NCBI GenBank assembly: GCA_030432695.1
Contig: JAUILN010000001.1
Span: 930,001-994,000 of the forward strand
Source of the DNA: a bacterium
GTDB taxonomy: Bacteria > Planctomycetota > UBA1135 > UBA2386
Direction: 5' to 3'
Length of the DNA: 64,000 nucleotides
Made by a program: the position numbers and the translations under genes
Notes under the pieces: model-generated
Seen by the model: the letters and a program-made list of their open reading frames with translations, nothing else
What the model was told of the DNA's origin: nothing
Databases searched by the model: none
Part shown: piece after piece, positions 12,162 through 21,018 of the stretch
How the letters are laid out: each line of letters starts with the position of its first letter
Position numbering within the stretch: position 1 is the stretch's first letter

Positions 12162-12608
12162 ATGACGAAGACCACGTTCGCGACCGTCGAGGACCACCAG
12201 AGAGCTGCTCAGGAGTGGTTCGTCGTCGACGCCTCGAAGCACGTGCTCGGCCGCATGGCCGTGCGGATCGCCGAAGTGCTGATGGGCAAGGACAAGCCGC
12301 TCTACACCCCACACATCAGCGTGGGCGCCGGAGTCATCGTCATCAACGCCGAGAAGGTCGGTGTCACCGGCCAGAAGCGTGAGACCCGGGTCTACACGCG
12401 CTGGACCGGTCACGTCGGTGGGCAGCGGGAAGAGACTCTGGGGCAGCTGCTCGAGCACGACCCGGAGAAGCTCATCAAGAACACGGTGCGACGGATGCTG
12501 CCGAAGAACCGGATCGCCCGTGACATGCTGCGGCGGTTGAAGGTCTATCGCGACGCGAACCACCCGCACGTCGCGCAGCAGCCGAAGGAACTGCTCATAG
12601 AACGCTGA
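12162..12608 (+). CDS. rplM: 50S ribosomal protein L13
   Basis: A 148-residue L13, an early-assembly protein of the large subunit. Conserved blocks: WFVVDASKHVLGRMAVRIA, the middle INAEKVGVTGQKRETRVYTRWTGH split around the family pattern, and VRRMLPKNRIARDMLRRLKVY near the end. The N terminus has an extra ten residues before WFVVDA. It is followed 187 bases later by rpsI, the usual partner, but the spacing is wider than in most bacteria, where the two are nearly adjacent. Confidence 0.97.
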   Translation: MTKTTFATVEDHQRAAQEWFVVDASKHVLGRMAVRIAEVLMGKDKPLYTPHISVGAGVIVINAEKVGVTGQKRETRVYTRWTGHVGGQREETLGQLLEHDPEKLIKNTVRRMLPKNRIARDMLRRLKVYRDANHPHVAQQPKELLIER

Positions 12609-12795
12609 TTGGCCTGCGCGTCGTCGGCTGGCCGGCCGGGACCGGCTGGTCGAGTCGACAGGTTGCCCCCTCACACCGAGCTGGACGATTCGAGAATCCG
12701 GTCGCCAAGAACCCAGGCTGCGGCTCACGCCGCGGTCCAGAGGTTCGACTGCGGCAAGAAGCCTCGACGAGTCCTACCCAAGGAACACAGATCGA

Positions 12796-13197
12796 ATGGT
12801 TCTCGCGACGGATCCCTATGTCTGGGGCACGGGTCGACGGAAGACGTCGGTGGCCCGCGTCCGCATCAAGTCCGGCACTGGCAAGTTCCAGGTCAACGGT
12901 CGCCCGGTCGAGGAGTATTTCACGACCGACGAGACCCGGCTGGCGGTCCACCGAGCCCTCGACGTGACCGAGTCGCGCGAGAGCTACGACGTGTGGGTCA
13001 ACGTCGATGGCGGCGGAGTGACCGGACAGGCGGGCGCCGTCTCCCTCGGTCTCTCGCGCGCCCTGAAGACCGACAATCAGAACTTCGAGCCGATGCTTCG
13101 CGAGCACGGCCTCCTTACCCGTGACTCGCGAATGATCGAGCGCAAGAAGTACGGGTTCCGCAAGGCACGTCGCTCGACGCAGTTCTCGAAGCGTTGA
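12796..13197 (+). CDS. rpsI: 30S ribosomal protein S9
   Basis: A 133-residue S9, a head protein of the small subunit whose C-terminal tail reaches the P-site tRNA. Seen: GTGRRKTSVARVRI at the N terminus, GGGVTGQAGAVSLGLSRAL in the middle, and the basic C-terminal tail with KKYGFRKARR and the terminal Ser-Lys-Arg. The ATG at 12796 follows an AAGGA ribosome site. Cotranscription with rplM is likely. The stop codon lies inside a 14-bp tandem duplication. Confidence 0.97.
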   Translation: MVLATDPYVWGTGRRKTSVARVRIKSGTGKFQVNGRPVEEYFTTDETRLAVHRALDVTESRESYDVWVNVDGGGVTGQAGAVSLGLSRALKTDNQNFEPMLREHGLLTRDSRMIERKKYGFRKARRSTQFSKR

Positions 13198-13215
13198 TCG
13201 AGAAGCGTTGATCGA
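13188..13215 (+). repeat. Perfect 14-bp tandem duplication across the rpsI stop
   Basis: The sequence GAAGCGTTGATCGA occurs twice head to tail (13188-13201 and 13202-13215) with no mismatch. The first copy contains the last codons and TGA stop of rpsI, so the second copy provides a duplicate, in phase with a different frame. It looks like a recent slippage duplication with no coding consequence. Confidence 0.9.
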
Positions 13216-13657
13216 AGTTTCGGCCGGGGGCGATTCCGGTGTCGACCCAAGTGTCGTCCGAATGGGGCGCCTGTCGCTCGACTTGGTCGGCGTGGTGATC
13301 CGGCTGGCCTGGAACTCCCAGGCAAGGGGATCCGGCCGTCCCGGCTGCGGCGGTCGCACGAATCGCTCCCGTGCCGACCGAGAGATGCCCTGCGCCGCCG
13401 ACCCGCGCGTGGCCAACTGGAGGCGCGTCTCGCTCCGACGCGCATCGGGTCCAACGTCGATCGGTACCGCGTTGGTGCCGGAATCCGGAGTGCTTCGAGG
13501 TTCGGACTCCGGCCTCCCGGTCCGGGAGGGGCTCGGGTTGACTGCCGCCGCGGACCGATGACCTCAGAGGCAGTCGGCCGCGCTGAGGAAGCTCCACGCA
13601 CCTACTGGAGCCCGATAACCTGCGCGCGGTTCTCGAAGCACTACAGAAGGACGATCG
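13216..13657. other. Intergenic spacer after rpsI
   Basis: About 440 bases without a supported gene. A 117-codon frame (13208-13561, plus) starts at a TTG in the repeat but has no family likeness and non-coding composition. The last 50 bases carry a plausible ribosome site (AGAAGGA) for the gene at 13658. No terminator with a T-run is seen. Confidence 0.5.
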
Positions 13658-14626
13658 ATGAGTGAACGATGGTGGATCGTCGGAGCGCCCGGGTGGCTCC
13701 GAGAGGCTCTCGAGGCCGGGCCCGGGCTGACGTTCGAGGAGGGGCTGCCGAGTTCTCCTGGACCCGGAGACGTCGTCGTCCTCGGTCCCGAGTTGCTCGC
13801 AGGCGAGTTCGCCGACCGATCCACGGTGCATGCGCATTCCCTGTGTCGATCGATCAAGGCCGAACCGCGGACGCGCGTCTATCTGGTCGTGGATGCCCGG
13901 GACCCGTTCGCCGGGGAGATCGCTCGATTCTGTCTCGCGAACGGGGTGGTGCGGGTCGACTTCCAGGGCCGGTCGGTGATCGACGCGAGCGAGATGCTCG
14001 AGCGACCGGGAACCCGGTTGCCGAGATCCGCCACGGACGAGCTTCTCCAGCGGCTCGAAGACGAACTCCGGACCGACGAAGGGAAACAGGCCTCGGCCCT
14101 GCAACGGATCCTCGCCGGAGCCGACGAGCCCCGGTTCCTCGATCGCCTGACGGACCCGGAGACGGGTCTGTTCGACGGACCGTTCGCGAGCTTCAAACTC
14201 GACGAGGAGTTCAAGCGCGCCCGGCGCTTCCATCAGCCACTGTCGCTGATCCTGCTCGATATCGGGGTGGAGAAGCTCCCAGAGGCGGACCCCGCCCGGC
14301 GAACGTTGCTCGCGGAGGTAGCTTCGATCTTCCTGACGGAGTGCCGCGACATCGACGTTCTCGGTCGGTTCACCGAGACGGTGTTCTTGTTCCTCCTGCC
14401 GGGCACGGGTGCCGCGGGCGCTCGGGTGCTCGCGGAGCGGATGATGGCCACCATGGGCGAGCGGGAGTTCTCCGGCGGCTGCATGGTTGAGCCCGCCCTG
14501 GCGGTCGTCACGGTGCCAGATCCGGGCATCTCGGATCGTTCCGCGCTCCTGGCGCGAGCGGAAGCGTGCCTTCGAATTGCGAGGGACGCTTCCCAGCCCC
14601 GCATCGTCAGCGACCAGGATCGGTAG
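13658..14626 (+). CDS. Degenerate GGDEF-domain protein
   Basis: A 322-residue protein. Residues 165-300 follow the diguanylate cyclase fold: LTDPETGLFDGPFASFKLDEEF, PLSLILLDIG, and the signature strand DVLGRFTETVFLFLLPGTGAAGA. The catalytic GG(D/E)EF loop is replaced by RFTETVF, so the domain cannot bind metal or make cyclic di-GMP in the normal way and is probably a regulatory or GTP-sensing remnant. The N-terminal 130 residues look like a response-regulator-shaped alpha/beta domain (VVVLGPELLAGEF, VYLVVDARDPFAGE) without the phospho-acceptor set. A clear AAGGA site precedes the ATG. It opens the signalling block that runs to 21.8 kb. Confidence 0.65.
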   Translation: MSERWWIVGAPGWLREALEAGPGLTFEEGLPSSPGPGDVVVLGPELLAGEFADRSTVHAHSLCRSIKAEPRTRVYLVVDARDPFAGEIARFCLANGVVRVDFQGRSVIDASEMLERPGTRLPRSATDELLQRLEDELRTDEGKQASALQRILAGADEPRFLDRLTDPETGLFDGPFASFKLDEEFKRARRFHQPLSLILLDIGVEKLPEADPARRTLLAEVASIFLTECRDIDVLGRFTETVFLFLLPGTGAAGARVLAERMMATMGEREFSGGCMVEPALAVVTVPDPGISDRSALLARAEACLRIARDASQPRIVSDQDR

Positions 14627-14857
14627 TCTCGACGCTTTCGCCTGGATCGAGAGCCTGGCTGCGGTAGCTCCGCGGTCACGGCCGAGGCCGGTGGCCACCT
14701 GTGACTCACCGCCGCCGTGCGGGGGACCGGTCTTCCGGTGGAGCGACTTCGTAGGGGGGTGGTCCGCGAGCGGGCAGCCTGGGAATAGTCTGGGGGACAT
14801 CCGATGTAGCCGGCCTTGGCGACCGGCCATTGCGGTCGACGCTGCGAGGCAACCCAG

Positions 14858-17545
14858 ATGTTCGACCGATTCGTGAGACTGGCCCAGGCCCGCCGCCTGC
14901 ATGCGGAGCGGCGCCACGACGAGGCCCTTCGCAAGCTCCGGGACCCCGTGGTGCGAGACCACCGCCGCGCCGAGGAACTCCGGAGCAGGGTTCTCGATGC
15001 GATCCTCGAGCGGGCCCAGCGTAGGAAAGACGCCGGCGTCCTCGACGCAGCCCTGACCGATGTCCGTCGGGTGCTCACCGAGAGCCCCGGCCATCCCGTG
15101 GCCGAGGGCTTGCTACAGGACCTGGAGGTCGCACTGGCGGACGGGACGAGTCGTCGCGACCAGGGACGGGAGCTTCTGGCGAAGGGTCGTGATGCGGCCT
15201 TGGAAGGCGACCTCGGCGCAGCAGAGGCCATGCTTGCCACCGCGAGTCGGCTCTCGCTCGGTGCGAGCGACCTGCTGCGACTCTCGAGCTTGATCTCCGA
15301 GCGACGTGAACTCGCGGCCACGCGGCTCGGCGAAGCTCGTGCGGCCTTGGCAGCAGGGGATCACGAAGGTGCCGCGTCCAAGTTGGCGGACGCGCGTGGT
15401 CTGGATCACCGCGCGGCGGCGGACATCGAACTACCGGTGCAGATCGCCGAACAGCTCGGTAGGAAGGCCGCTGGGATGCTCGACGCAGGCCAGACCGAGT
15501 CGGGGCTGGAGTTCGTGGCGCGCTTGCGTCGGGTGGTGCCGGAGATCGACGGTGTGGCCGCGCTCCGCAAGGCACTCGCACGAGTCCGGAAGGACCAATC
15601 GAGCCGGCTGCGAACCTTGCTGGAGAAGGGCGAGCTGGAGCACGCGTTGGACCTTTGGAGGTCCTTGCCCGAACGAGACCCTGCGGCGACTGCCCTGGCA
15701 CCTCTGTCGGAGGCCTTCGAAGAACTGCAGCGAGGACTCGAGCTCGAGCGGGGGGGCGAGTTCTCCGAAGCGGCCGCCCACCTCGAGCGGGCCGCCAGAG
15801 ACCTCGATGTGGTCGCTCTCGAGCGCCGGGCTGCGGGATTGCGCTCGCTGGTCGACGACATCGATATGGGGCTGCAGCGCGCTCGTCGACTCGCCGCGGA
15901 GGAGGGGCGTCTCGTCGACGCTCGCAATCAGGTGCTGGAGATTCTCGAACGCCACCCCGGGCACCTCACGGCACGTCGGGAGCTGGCAAGGCTGGAGCAA
16001 GGGGTCCAGGACCGGGAGGCGCGGATCTCGGAGGCGCGGGCCCTGGCACGCGAAGGGGCGCTCGACGAGGCGATCGCCCGGGTGCTGTCCCTTGCGGTTC
16101 CGGGCGCCGAGGGAGAGGAAGCTCGGGTTCTGCTCCGAGATCTCCAACGCAGAGCAGAGGTCACCCGCCAGGGGGTGGCCCAGGTTCTTCGCTCGATGCA
16201 CGGCCGCGAGTCCGCGTCGCGGGAGGGCCTCGCGCACTGCATCCGCCGCCTGGAGCTGTTGGAGCGCGAGCACCGCGACCACCAGGAGCTCGGCGACCTG
16301 CTGGAGGCGGCCAGGGTGGAGCTGCAGGGGGTCGACCTGCTCGATTCGGCCCGGGACGCGCTGCAGGGCGATCGGTACGACGAGTTCGCCGACCGACTCG
16401 GCGCAGTGGAGGGTCTCGCGCCCCGGCTGCTCCGCACGGACCGACTCGAGGCCAGGACGCTGGACCTCCTGGAGATCGCTCTCGATCGAGCCGAGGCCGC
16501 GATGCGATCCGGTCGGGTGGCTCGGGCCGAGCGTCTGCTCGGCGCCTGTTCCGCGCTGGCGACGGGTGGCTCGCCGCTCGGCGGGCGACGGACAGCGCTG
16601 GAGGCCGAATTGGCCGGGCGTCGGGGTCGCAGCGCAGCAGCCGCCCGCGAGGGTCTCGCGGCACTCGCGGATCGGGACATCGAGCGGGCCGAGGCGGCGC
16701 TCACCGAAGCGCGGGAGTCCGCAGCAGATCTGACCGATGTGCGGCGACTCGAGCGCGCCGTGGAGGACCTTCGCCGGCGCGAAGGGACTCTCGAGGAGAT
16801 CGACGAGATGGTCCGTTCGGATGATGCTGCCGGCGCCGCAGCTCGCCTGGCTGCGATGGGCCCGACCTCGCCGATGCTGCGAACCCGTATCTTCGACCTC
16901 AAGCGGGACCTCGTGCGAGCCCAGGGAATCGGCGACATGTTCCTGCTGCGTGTGGACGAGGGCGGTGAGTTCCTGGTGATCCGGTCCGAGTCGCCGACGA
17001 TCGGCAACCTCCGCGACGGGAGCGCCGACCTACCGATGCTCGCCAGCCTGGCGGGGATCCACGCGCGGCTTCGACGCACGATGTCGTTCCATGGCGGCCA
17101 GACGGACCGGGTCGTCGCAGAGCGAGGAGTGGTCAGGATTCGTGGCCGGGAGATCGCGGAGGCGGAGTTGTCGGACGGTTGCCGCTTCCATCTCGGCGAG
17201 CACGTCGAACTCGAGTATCGGCTTCCCAGTCGTCGCTCGCTCTCGGCGATGCTCCGCATCCACGGCGCGTTCCAGATTGCCGGGACCCAGCGGATCCTGT
17301 GGATGAAGGACCGTGGGCGTGACGGCCGCATCCTGATCGGACCGGGCAAGGACGTGCACGTTCCCGTCGGATCCGCCGAGGGCGAGGTGGAGCTCTACGC
17401 CGACCGGGATGGCCGGCTCCGGGTTCGGGTGCCCGGGGAGGGGCGACTGGATGGCGTCGCGTTCCGTGAGGAGCATCCGGTCCAGGCCGGCTCCGTCGTC
17501 CAGGCCGCCGGGCTGGGGTTCACCCTGCTCGGTTGGTCCGCCTGA
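14858..17545 (+). CDS. Large helical-repeat protein with C-terminal FHA-like modules
   Basis: An 895-residue protein with no signal peptide. Residues 1 to about 690 are almost entirely alpha-helical, Ala/Arg/Glu/Leu-rich, with repeating 'R-x-L-L-x-x-G-x-x-x-E-A-x-x-x-L' units that read like TPR or similar solenoid repeats. Residues about 700-790 resemble an FHA domain (TIGNLRDGSAD, then GIHARLRRT in the place of the phospho-threonine loop, then FHLGEHVELEYRLPS); about 800-895 looks like a second FHA-type sandwich (RILIGPGKDVHVPVG). FHA domains bind phosphothreonine, which fits the Ser/Thr kinase encoded just downstream. The ATG at 14858 was chosen over a start 14 codons earlier. Function unknown; a kinase scaffold is the inference. 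Confidence 0.6.
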   Translation: MFDRFVRLAQARRLHAERRHDEALRKLRDPVVRDHRRAEELRSRVLDAILERAQRRKDAGVLDAALTDVRRVLTESPGHPVAEGLLQDLEVALADGTSRRDQGRELLAKGRDAALEGDLGAAEAMLATASRLSLGASDLLRLSSLISERRELAATRLGEARAALAAGDHEGAASKLADARGLDHRAAADIELPVQIAEQLGRKAAGMLDAGQTESGLEFVARLRRVVPEIDGVAALRKALARVRKDQSSRLRTLLEKGELEHALDLWRSLPERDPAATALAPLSEAFEELQRGLELERGGEFSEAAAHLERAARDLDVVALERRAAGLRSLVDDIDMGLQRARRLAAEEGRLVDARNQVLEILERHPGHLTARRELARLEQGVQDREARISEARALAREGALDEAIARVLSLAVPGAEGEEARVLLRDLQRRAEVTRQGVAQVLRSMHGRESASREGLAHCIRRLELLEREHRDHQELGDLLEAARVELQGVDLLDSARDALQGDRYDEFADRLGAVEGLAPRLLRTDRLEARTLDLLEIALDRAEAAMRSGRVARAERLLGACSALATGGSPLGGRRTALEAELAGRRGRSAAAAREGLAALADRDIERAEAALTEARESAADLTDVRRLERAVEDLRRREGTLEEIDEMVRSDDAAGAAARLAAMGPTSPMLRTRIFDLKRDLVRAQGIGDMFLLRVDEGGEFLVIRSESPTIGNLRDGSADLPMLASLAGIHARLRRTMSFHGGQTDRVVAERGVVRIRGREIAEAELSDGCRFHLGEHVELEYRLPSRRSLSAMLRIHGAFQIAGTQRILWMKDRGRDGRILIGPGKDVHVPVGSAEGEVELYADRDGRLRVRVPGEGRLDGVAFREEHPVQAGSVVQAAGLGFTLLGWSA

Positions 17546-17674
17546 CCGCCTGGAGTTCCGGCCGAGGCGGAGGCAGATTCGAGATGGACCCGACGGATCC
17601 GGAATATGTCGCCGGCCCGCCGCACCCCGGGTCGGCCGAGCGACGAGGTCCCGGTCCCCACGAGGTCTCCTGAC

Positions 17675-18292
17675 ATGTTCACAGCAGCAGCCATCGCCCT
17701 GGTCCTCGCCGCTCCCTGCCTTCCGCAGGACCCGCCGACCTGGATCGAGATGTCGTCCGGGCGGGTCGCGACGAGTGCCGAAACGGTGGTGCACGGTCGG
17801 GTGGAACTCCGTCCGGTCGAAGCCGATGCGGCGGCCGAGGAGCAGGTATTGCAGGAATTCCGCTGGGATCTCGAGCGGGCCGCGCGCGAGCACAGTGACC
17901 TCCACGGGCCGGCTTGGCTGCCCTCTCCGCTGGTAGAACGCCGAATCGACGGCTGGCTGCGCGGGCTCTCCGTGGAGCGTACCGTGGAGGTGGTCGATCG
18001 TTTTCGACAGCGCCACGACCACGGCGACTACGAGAGCTTCCAGACGCATCTGCTGGTGCGTCCGGATCCAGAGCGTCGCGCCGCCGCGCTGGCCAACCTG
18101 GACCGATCCCTCTCGACGACCGTCCGTCGACTCGGATGGTGGGCCGGCGGGTCGCTCGGACTCTGGGGCCTGCTCGCCTTCGCATGGATGTGGTTCGACC
18201 GCCTCACCAGGGGCTACATGACGGGGCGGCTCGGCAGCCTCTGTGTTGGAATGGGCGTGGCGGTGCCCGGTATCGCATGGCTGTTTCTCTGA
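17675..18292 (+). CDS. Small exported/membrane protein of unknown function
   Basis: A 205-residue protein with an N-terminal signal sequence (MFTAAAIALVLAAP...), a soluble middle rich in Arg/Glu (about 20-145) and two C-terminal hydrophobic helices (about 150-170 and 184-205) separated by a short basic loop. A GAGG ribosome site lies about 10 bases before the ATG at 17675. It sits between the FHA-like protein and the kinase and is likely cotranscribed. I recognise no family. The topology suggests a periplasmic domain anchored at the C terminus, possibly a partner or sensor for the kinase. Confidence 0.6.
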   Translation: MFTAAAIALVLAAPCLPQDPPTWIEMSSGRVATSAETVVHGRVELRPVEADAAAEEQVLQEFRWDLERAAREHSDLHGPAWLPSPLVERRIDGWLRGLSVERTVEVVDRFRQRHDHGDYESFQTHLLVRPDPERRAAALANLDRSLSTTVRRLGWWAGGSLGLWGLLAFAWMWFDRLTRGYMTGRLGSLCVGMGVAVPGIAWLFL

Positions 18293-18384
18293 CGCCGGCC
18301 CAGCCCCCGACCTGCCCGACAGACCCCGCGACCAGGTGGCCACGGATCGCCTCCACACACCGCCCCTCGACAGGACCCCATACG

Positions 18385-19719
18385 ATGGAACAGCCAGCAC
18401 CCGCCCCCCTGAACGAGCCAACGGGTGACGCCATCAACTGGGAGGCGTTCTACCGCAACTACCGGAAGCCGGGTTACGTCGCCGGATTCGAGATCGTCAA
18501 CAAGCTCGGCGGCGGCGTGTTCGGGATGGTCTTCAAGGCCCGGAAGGAGTCGATCGGCAAGGACTACGCGATCAAGTTCCTGAAGGTCGACGACGAGGCC
18601 GTGCGCGACGCGGTGATCCGCGAGCTGGACTCCGTGCGCTTCTTCGCCCAGGTCGACCACCCGAACCTGGTGTCGATCGAGGACAAGGGCGAGATCGACG
18701 GGATCCCGTTCATCGTAATGAGCTACGCGGGTGAGGAGACCCTGCGTCGCCGGCTCGACGGCGGCGCTCTGCCGCGCGACGAAGCCCTGAAGATCTTCAT
18801 CCAGGCAGCTCGTGGTGTGCAGGCCCTGCACGAACACAGCCTGGTGCACTTCGATCTCAAGCCGGCGAACATCTTCCTCAAGGGTGACATCGCGCGGGTC
18901 GGCGATTACGGGCTCTCGAAGCTCGTCACCGAGTCCCGCAACTCCCTGTCGTTCGGCCGCGGCACGCCCTACTACATGGCGCCTGAGATGTTGAAGCGGC
19001 GCGGGGACGTGCGGAGCGACATCTATTCGCTCGGCGTGATCCTGTTCGAGTCGCTCACCGGGCAGGTTCCGTTCCGCGGCGATTCGGAGTGGGAGGTGCT
19101 GCGCAAGCACGAGGCCGAACCGCTGACGGTCCCTCCCACGATCCAGGGGGCGGAGCGCGAGGTCATCACGCGCTGTCTCGCCAAGGACCCCGAGGCACGC
19201 TTCCAATCGGTGCGCGAGATCCTGCACCTCCTGCAGGCTCCCGCGTCGCTCGGCGAGAGCCTGGTCTTCCCGCCACCCGCCCGGCCGCCGATTTCGTCGA
19301 TGCCGCCGCCCGCCCCGTCGACGCCGGCGTCCCCGCCACCGATCCCGGCGCGGTCAGCCTCCGACGACCGGACAGCTGCTGCGGCGCCGGGTTCCGTCGG
19401 GGAGCCCTCAGGCAGAAGGCCCCAGGACACGGAGACGGGGCCGGCCGGTGGGGCGCCGACGCGCGGCCGTGTGGACCAGCGACCCCGTGGTCCGGTGGGC
19501 CATGTCGTGCACGCGGTGTTCAGGGTGTTCGAGTGGGCGATCCTGGCGGTGCTCGTGCCGATCCGAGCGATCAGCGTGGCCCTAGGCCGTCTGGTCGTGT
19601 TCTTGCTGCGGCTGCCCTTCCGTGCCCTCGCGCTGCTGTTCGCGCTGGCCGGCTACCTCATCGTCGCGTTACTGGTGTTGATGGTCATCGGCGGATCGCT
19701 TTCACTGCTGGTGCCGTGA
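18385..19719 (+). CDS. Membrane-anchored Hanks-type serine/threonine protein kinase
   Basis: A 444-residue protein. The kinase domain (about 34-285) has the glycine loop GGGVFG, the ATP Lys in YAIKFLK (Lys64), HFDLKPANIFL as catalytic loop (Asp157), GDYGLSK as the metal loop (Asp174), GTPYYMAPE, and SDIYSLGVILFE. It is a non-RD kinase (HFD instead of HRD) and has DYG for DFG, so activation-loop phosphorylation may not be required. A Pro/Ala-rich linker (about 295-370) leads to two or three strongly hydrophobic helices (about 385-444) with only a few residues beyond, so no external sensor domain. Followed within 14 bases, or overlapping if the GTG at 19716 is used, by an ECF sigma factor. Confidence 0.93.
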   Translation: MEQPAPAPLNEPTGDAINWEAFYRNYRKPGYVAGFEIVNKLGGGVFGMVFKARKESIGKDYAIKFLKVDDEAVRDAVIRELDSVRFFAQVDHPNLVSIEDKGEIDGIPFIVMSYAGEETLRRRLDGGALPRDEALKIFIQAARGVQALHEHSLVHFDLKPANIFLKGDIARVGDYGLSKLVTESRNSLSFGRGTPYYMAPEMLKRRGDVRSDIYSLGVILFESLTGQVPFRGDSEWEVLRKHEAEPLTVPPTIQGAEREVITRCLAKDPEARFQSVREILHLLQAPASLGESLVFPPPARPPISSMPPPAPSTPASPPPIPARSASDDRTAAAAPGSVGEPSGRRPQDTETGPAGGAPTRGRVDQRPRGPVGHVVHAVFRVFEWAILAVLVPIRAISVALGRLVVFLLRLPFRALALLFALAGYLIVALLVLMVIGGSLSLLVP

Positions 19720-19733
19720 CCGCGGCTCCATCC

Positions 19734-20393
19734 ATGGACAACCCGCAAGCGACGCCGACCATCGACGCCCTGCAGGCGATGAACGAGCAGGCCTGGACCG
19801 ACCTCCAGGACCTGTACTTCCGACGCATCTACTTCTATGTGCGTCGCTACGTCGGCAGTCACCAGACGTCGGAAGACCTGACGCAGGACGTGTTCCTCGG
19901 GGCGGTTCGTGGCATCGAGCGATTCGACCGTGAATACACCCTCGACCAATTCCTGTTCGGCATCGCGCGGAACCGCGTGATCGACCACTTCCGGAAGCAC
20001 AAGCTCCCCCTCATCCCGGCGAAGGGTGATCGGGATGCGGAGCGGAGTGCGATCTGGCTCGAGAACATGGCCAACGAAGACTCTCCGGAGCCGGGCCATC
20101 GGGCAGTTACGAGCGAGGACTCGAAGCGCCAGCGGGAGGTGCTCGGACGGATCCTCAGGGAGTTCGTCGGCACGCTATGGGAGGCCGGGGAGTTCAAGAA
20201 GTTGATGGTGCTCGAGTACCTCTTCGTGCTGGGCGGACGCAACAAGGACGCGGCGGCCCGGTTCGGTATCGCCGACGAGAAGTCGATCGCCGGCATCAAG
20301 TTCCGGGCGATCGACAAGCTCCGCGGCATGGCACGGCAGAGTGATCCGAACCACTCCCTGTTCCTGGGACTGTGGAAGCCCGGGGCGAGATGA
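19734..20393 (+). CDS. ECF-type RNA polymerase sigma factor
   Basis: A 219-residue sigma70-family protein. Region 2 is clear (LYFRRIYFYVRRYVGS, then DLTQDVFLGAVRGIERFD and FLFGIARNRVIDHFRKHK), followed by a linker and a region 4 helix-turn-helix (LVLGGRNKDAAARFGIADEKSIAGIKFRAIDKL). Such proteins direct polymerase to dedicated promoters. Between regions 2 and 4 is an unusually long acidic insert (about 95-130). I use the ATG at 19734; an in-frame GTG at 19716 would overlap the kinase stop by four bases and is possible. The kinase upstream and the zinc protein downstream suggest control by phosphorylation and by an anti-sigma factor. Confidence 0.88.
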   Translation: MDNPQATPTIDALQAMNEQAWTDLQDLYFRRIYFYVRRYVGSHQTSEDLTQDVFLGAVRGIERFDREYTLDQFLFGIARNRVIDHFRKHKLPLIPAKGDRDAERSAIWLENMANEDSPEPGHRAVTSEDSKRQREVLGRILREFVGTLWEAGEFKKLMVLEYLFVLGGRNKDAAARFGIADEKSIAGIKFRAIDKLRGMARQSDPNHSLFLGLWKPGAR

Positions 20394-20400
20394 CCCAGGT

Positions 20401-20742
20401 ATGGCGATGAACGAAGGCACTGGCTGGGCGGGAACGGGCGCCGACGACGATGGCTCCGACGAGGATCGTGCGCTCGCCTTCACCGTCTCGACGGTGTGGC
20501 GGGAGCAGCGGGTCTCCTGTCCGCATCTGGACATCCTGCGCGCTTGGCGTGACGGAGCGTTGGCCGCCGAAGCGGCCGAGTTCGTGGCGTTCCACGTCCA
20601 GGAGGCCGGCTGCCCATACTGCAGTGCGTCGCTGGACGAACTCACGGCTCGCGACGACGATGCCCGAGAGGCTCCGATGCAGGACCTTCGCGATCGGATC
20701 CTGCGATCGACGGTCGGCGCCCTACGTTCCCAGCGCAAGTAG
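20401..20742 (+). CDS. Small zinc-binding protein, candidate anti-sigma factor
   Basis: A 113-residue acidic protein starting seven bases after the sigma gene stop. The core reads SCPHLDILRAWRDGAL ... FVAFHVQEAGCPYC, that is Cys, then His-x5-Cys-x2-Cys, very like the zinc anti-sigma motif (His-x3-Cys-x2-Cys with an upstream ligand) but with a two-residue longer spacing. There is no transmembrane segment, so if it binds the sigma factor it is a soluble regulator. The gene order kinase, sigma, zinc protein supports this reading. The family assignment is an inference from motif and position. Confidence 0.6.
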   Translation: MAMNEGTGWAGTGADDDGSDEDRALAFTVSTVWREQRVSCPHLDILRAWRDGALAAEAAEFVAFHVQEAGCPYCSASLDELTARDDDAREAPMQDLRDRILRSTVGALRSQRK

Positions 20743-21018
20743 GCGCCCGCGCGGCCGCCCCGTGTGCCGGCGAATCGGCGGGAACCGGCATTCCGATGGG
20801 GGAGAGTTGCTCGCGAGTCGGCCGTTCGAAGTCGGGAGCGGGTCCGATCGACTCCGGCCGGAACTCCCGTTGCGGCGGCGAGGAGGGCGTGAACTTGGCG
20901 AAGGGCCGGCGGGCCGAACTTTCTCTCCGAGGATCGCGAGTACTCCCCGACCCGCGCGCAAGCGGACCCCGTGAGGTCGCTCAAGCGACACGAGAATCCA
21001 ACCACGGAGGAAACCGCG

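Noticed and set aside
13208..13561. 117-codon frame after rpsI
   Set aside because: Non-coding composition, no likeness to a family, starts inside a slippage duplication.
19716..19733. GTG start for the ECF sigma factor overlapping the kinase stop
   Set aside because: Possible, but no ribosome site; the ATG at 19734 is kept as the primary call.
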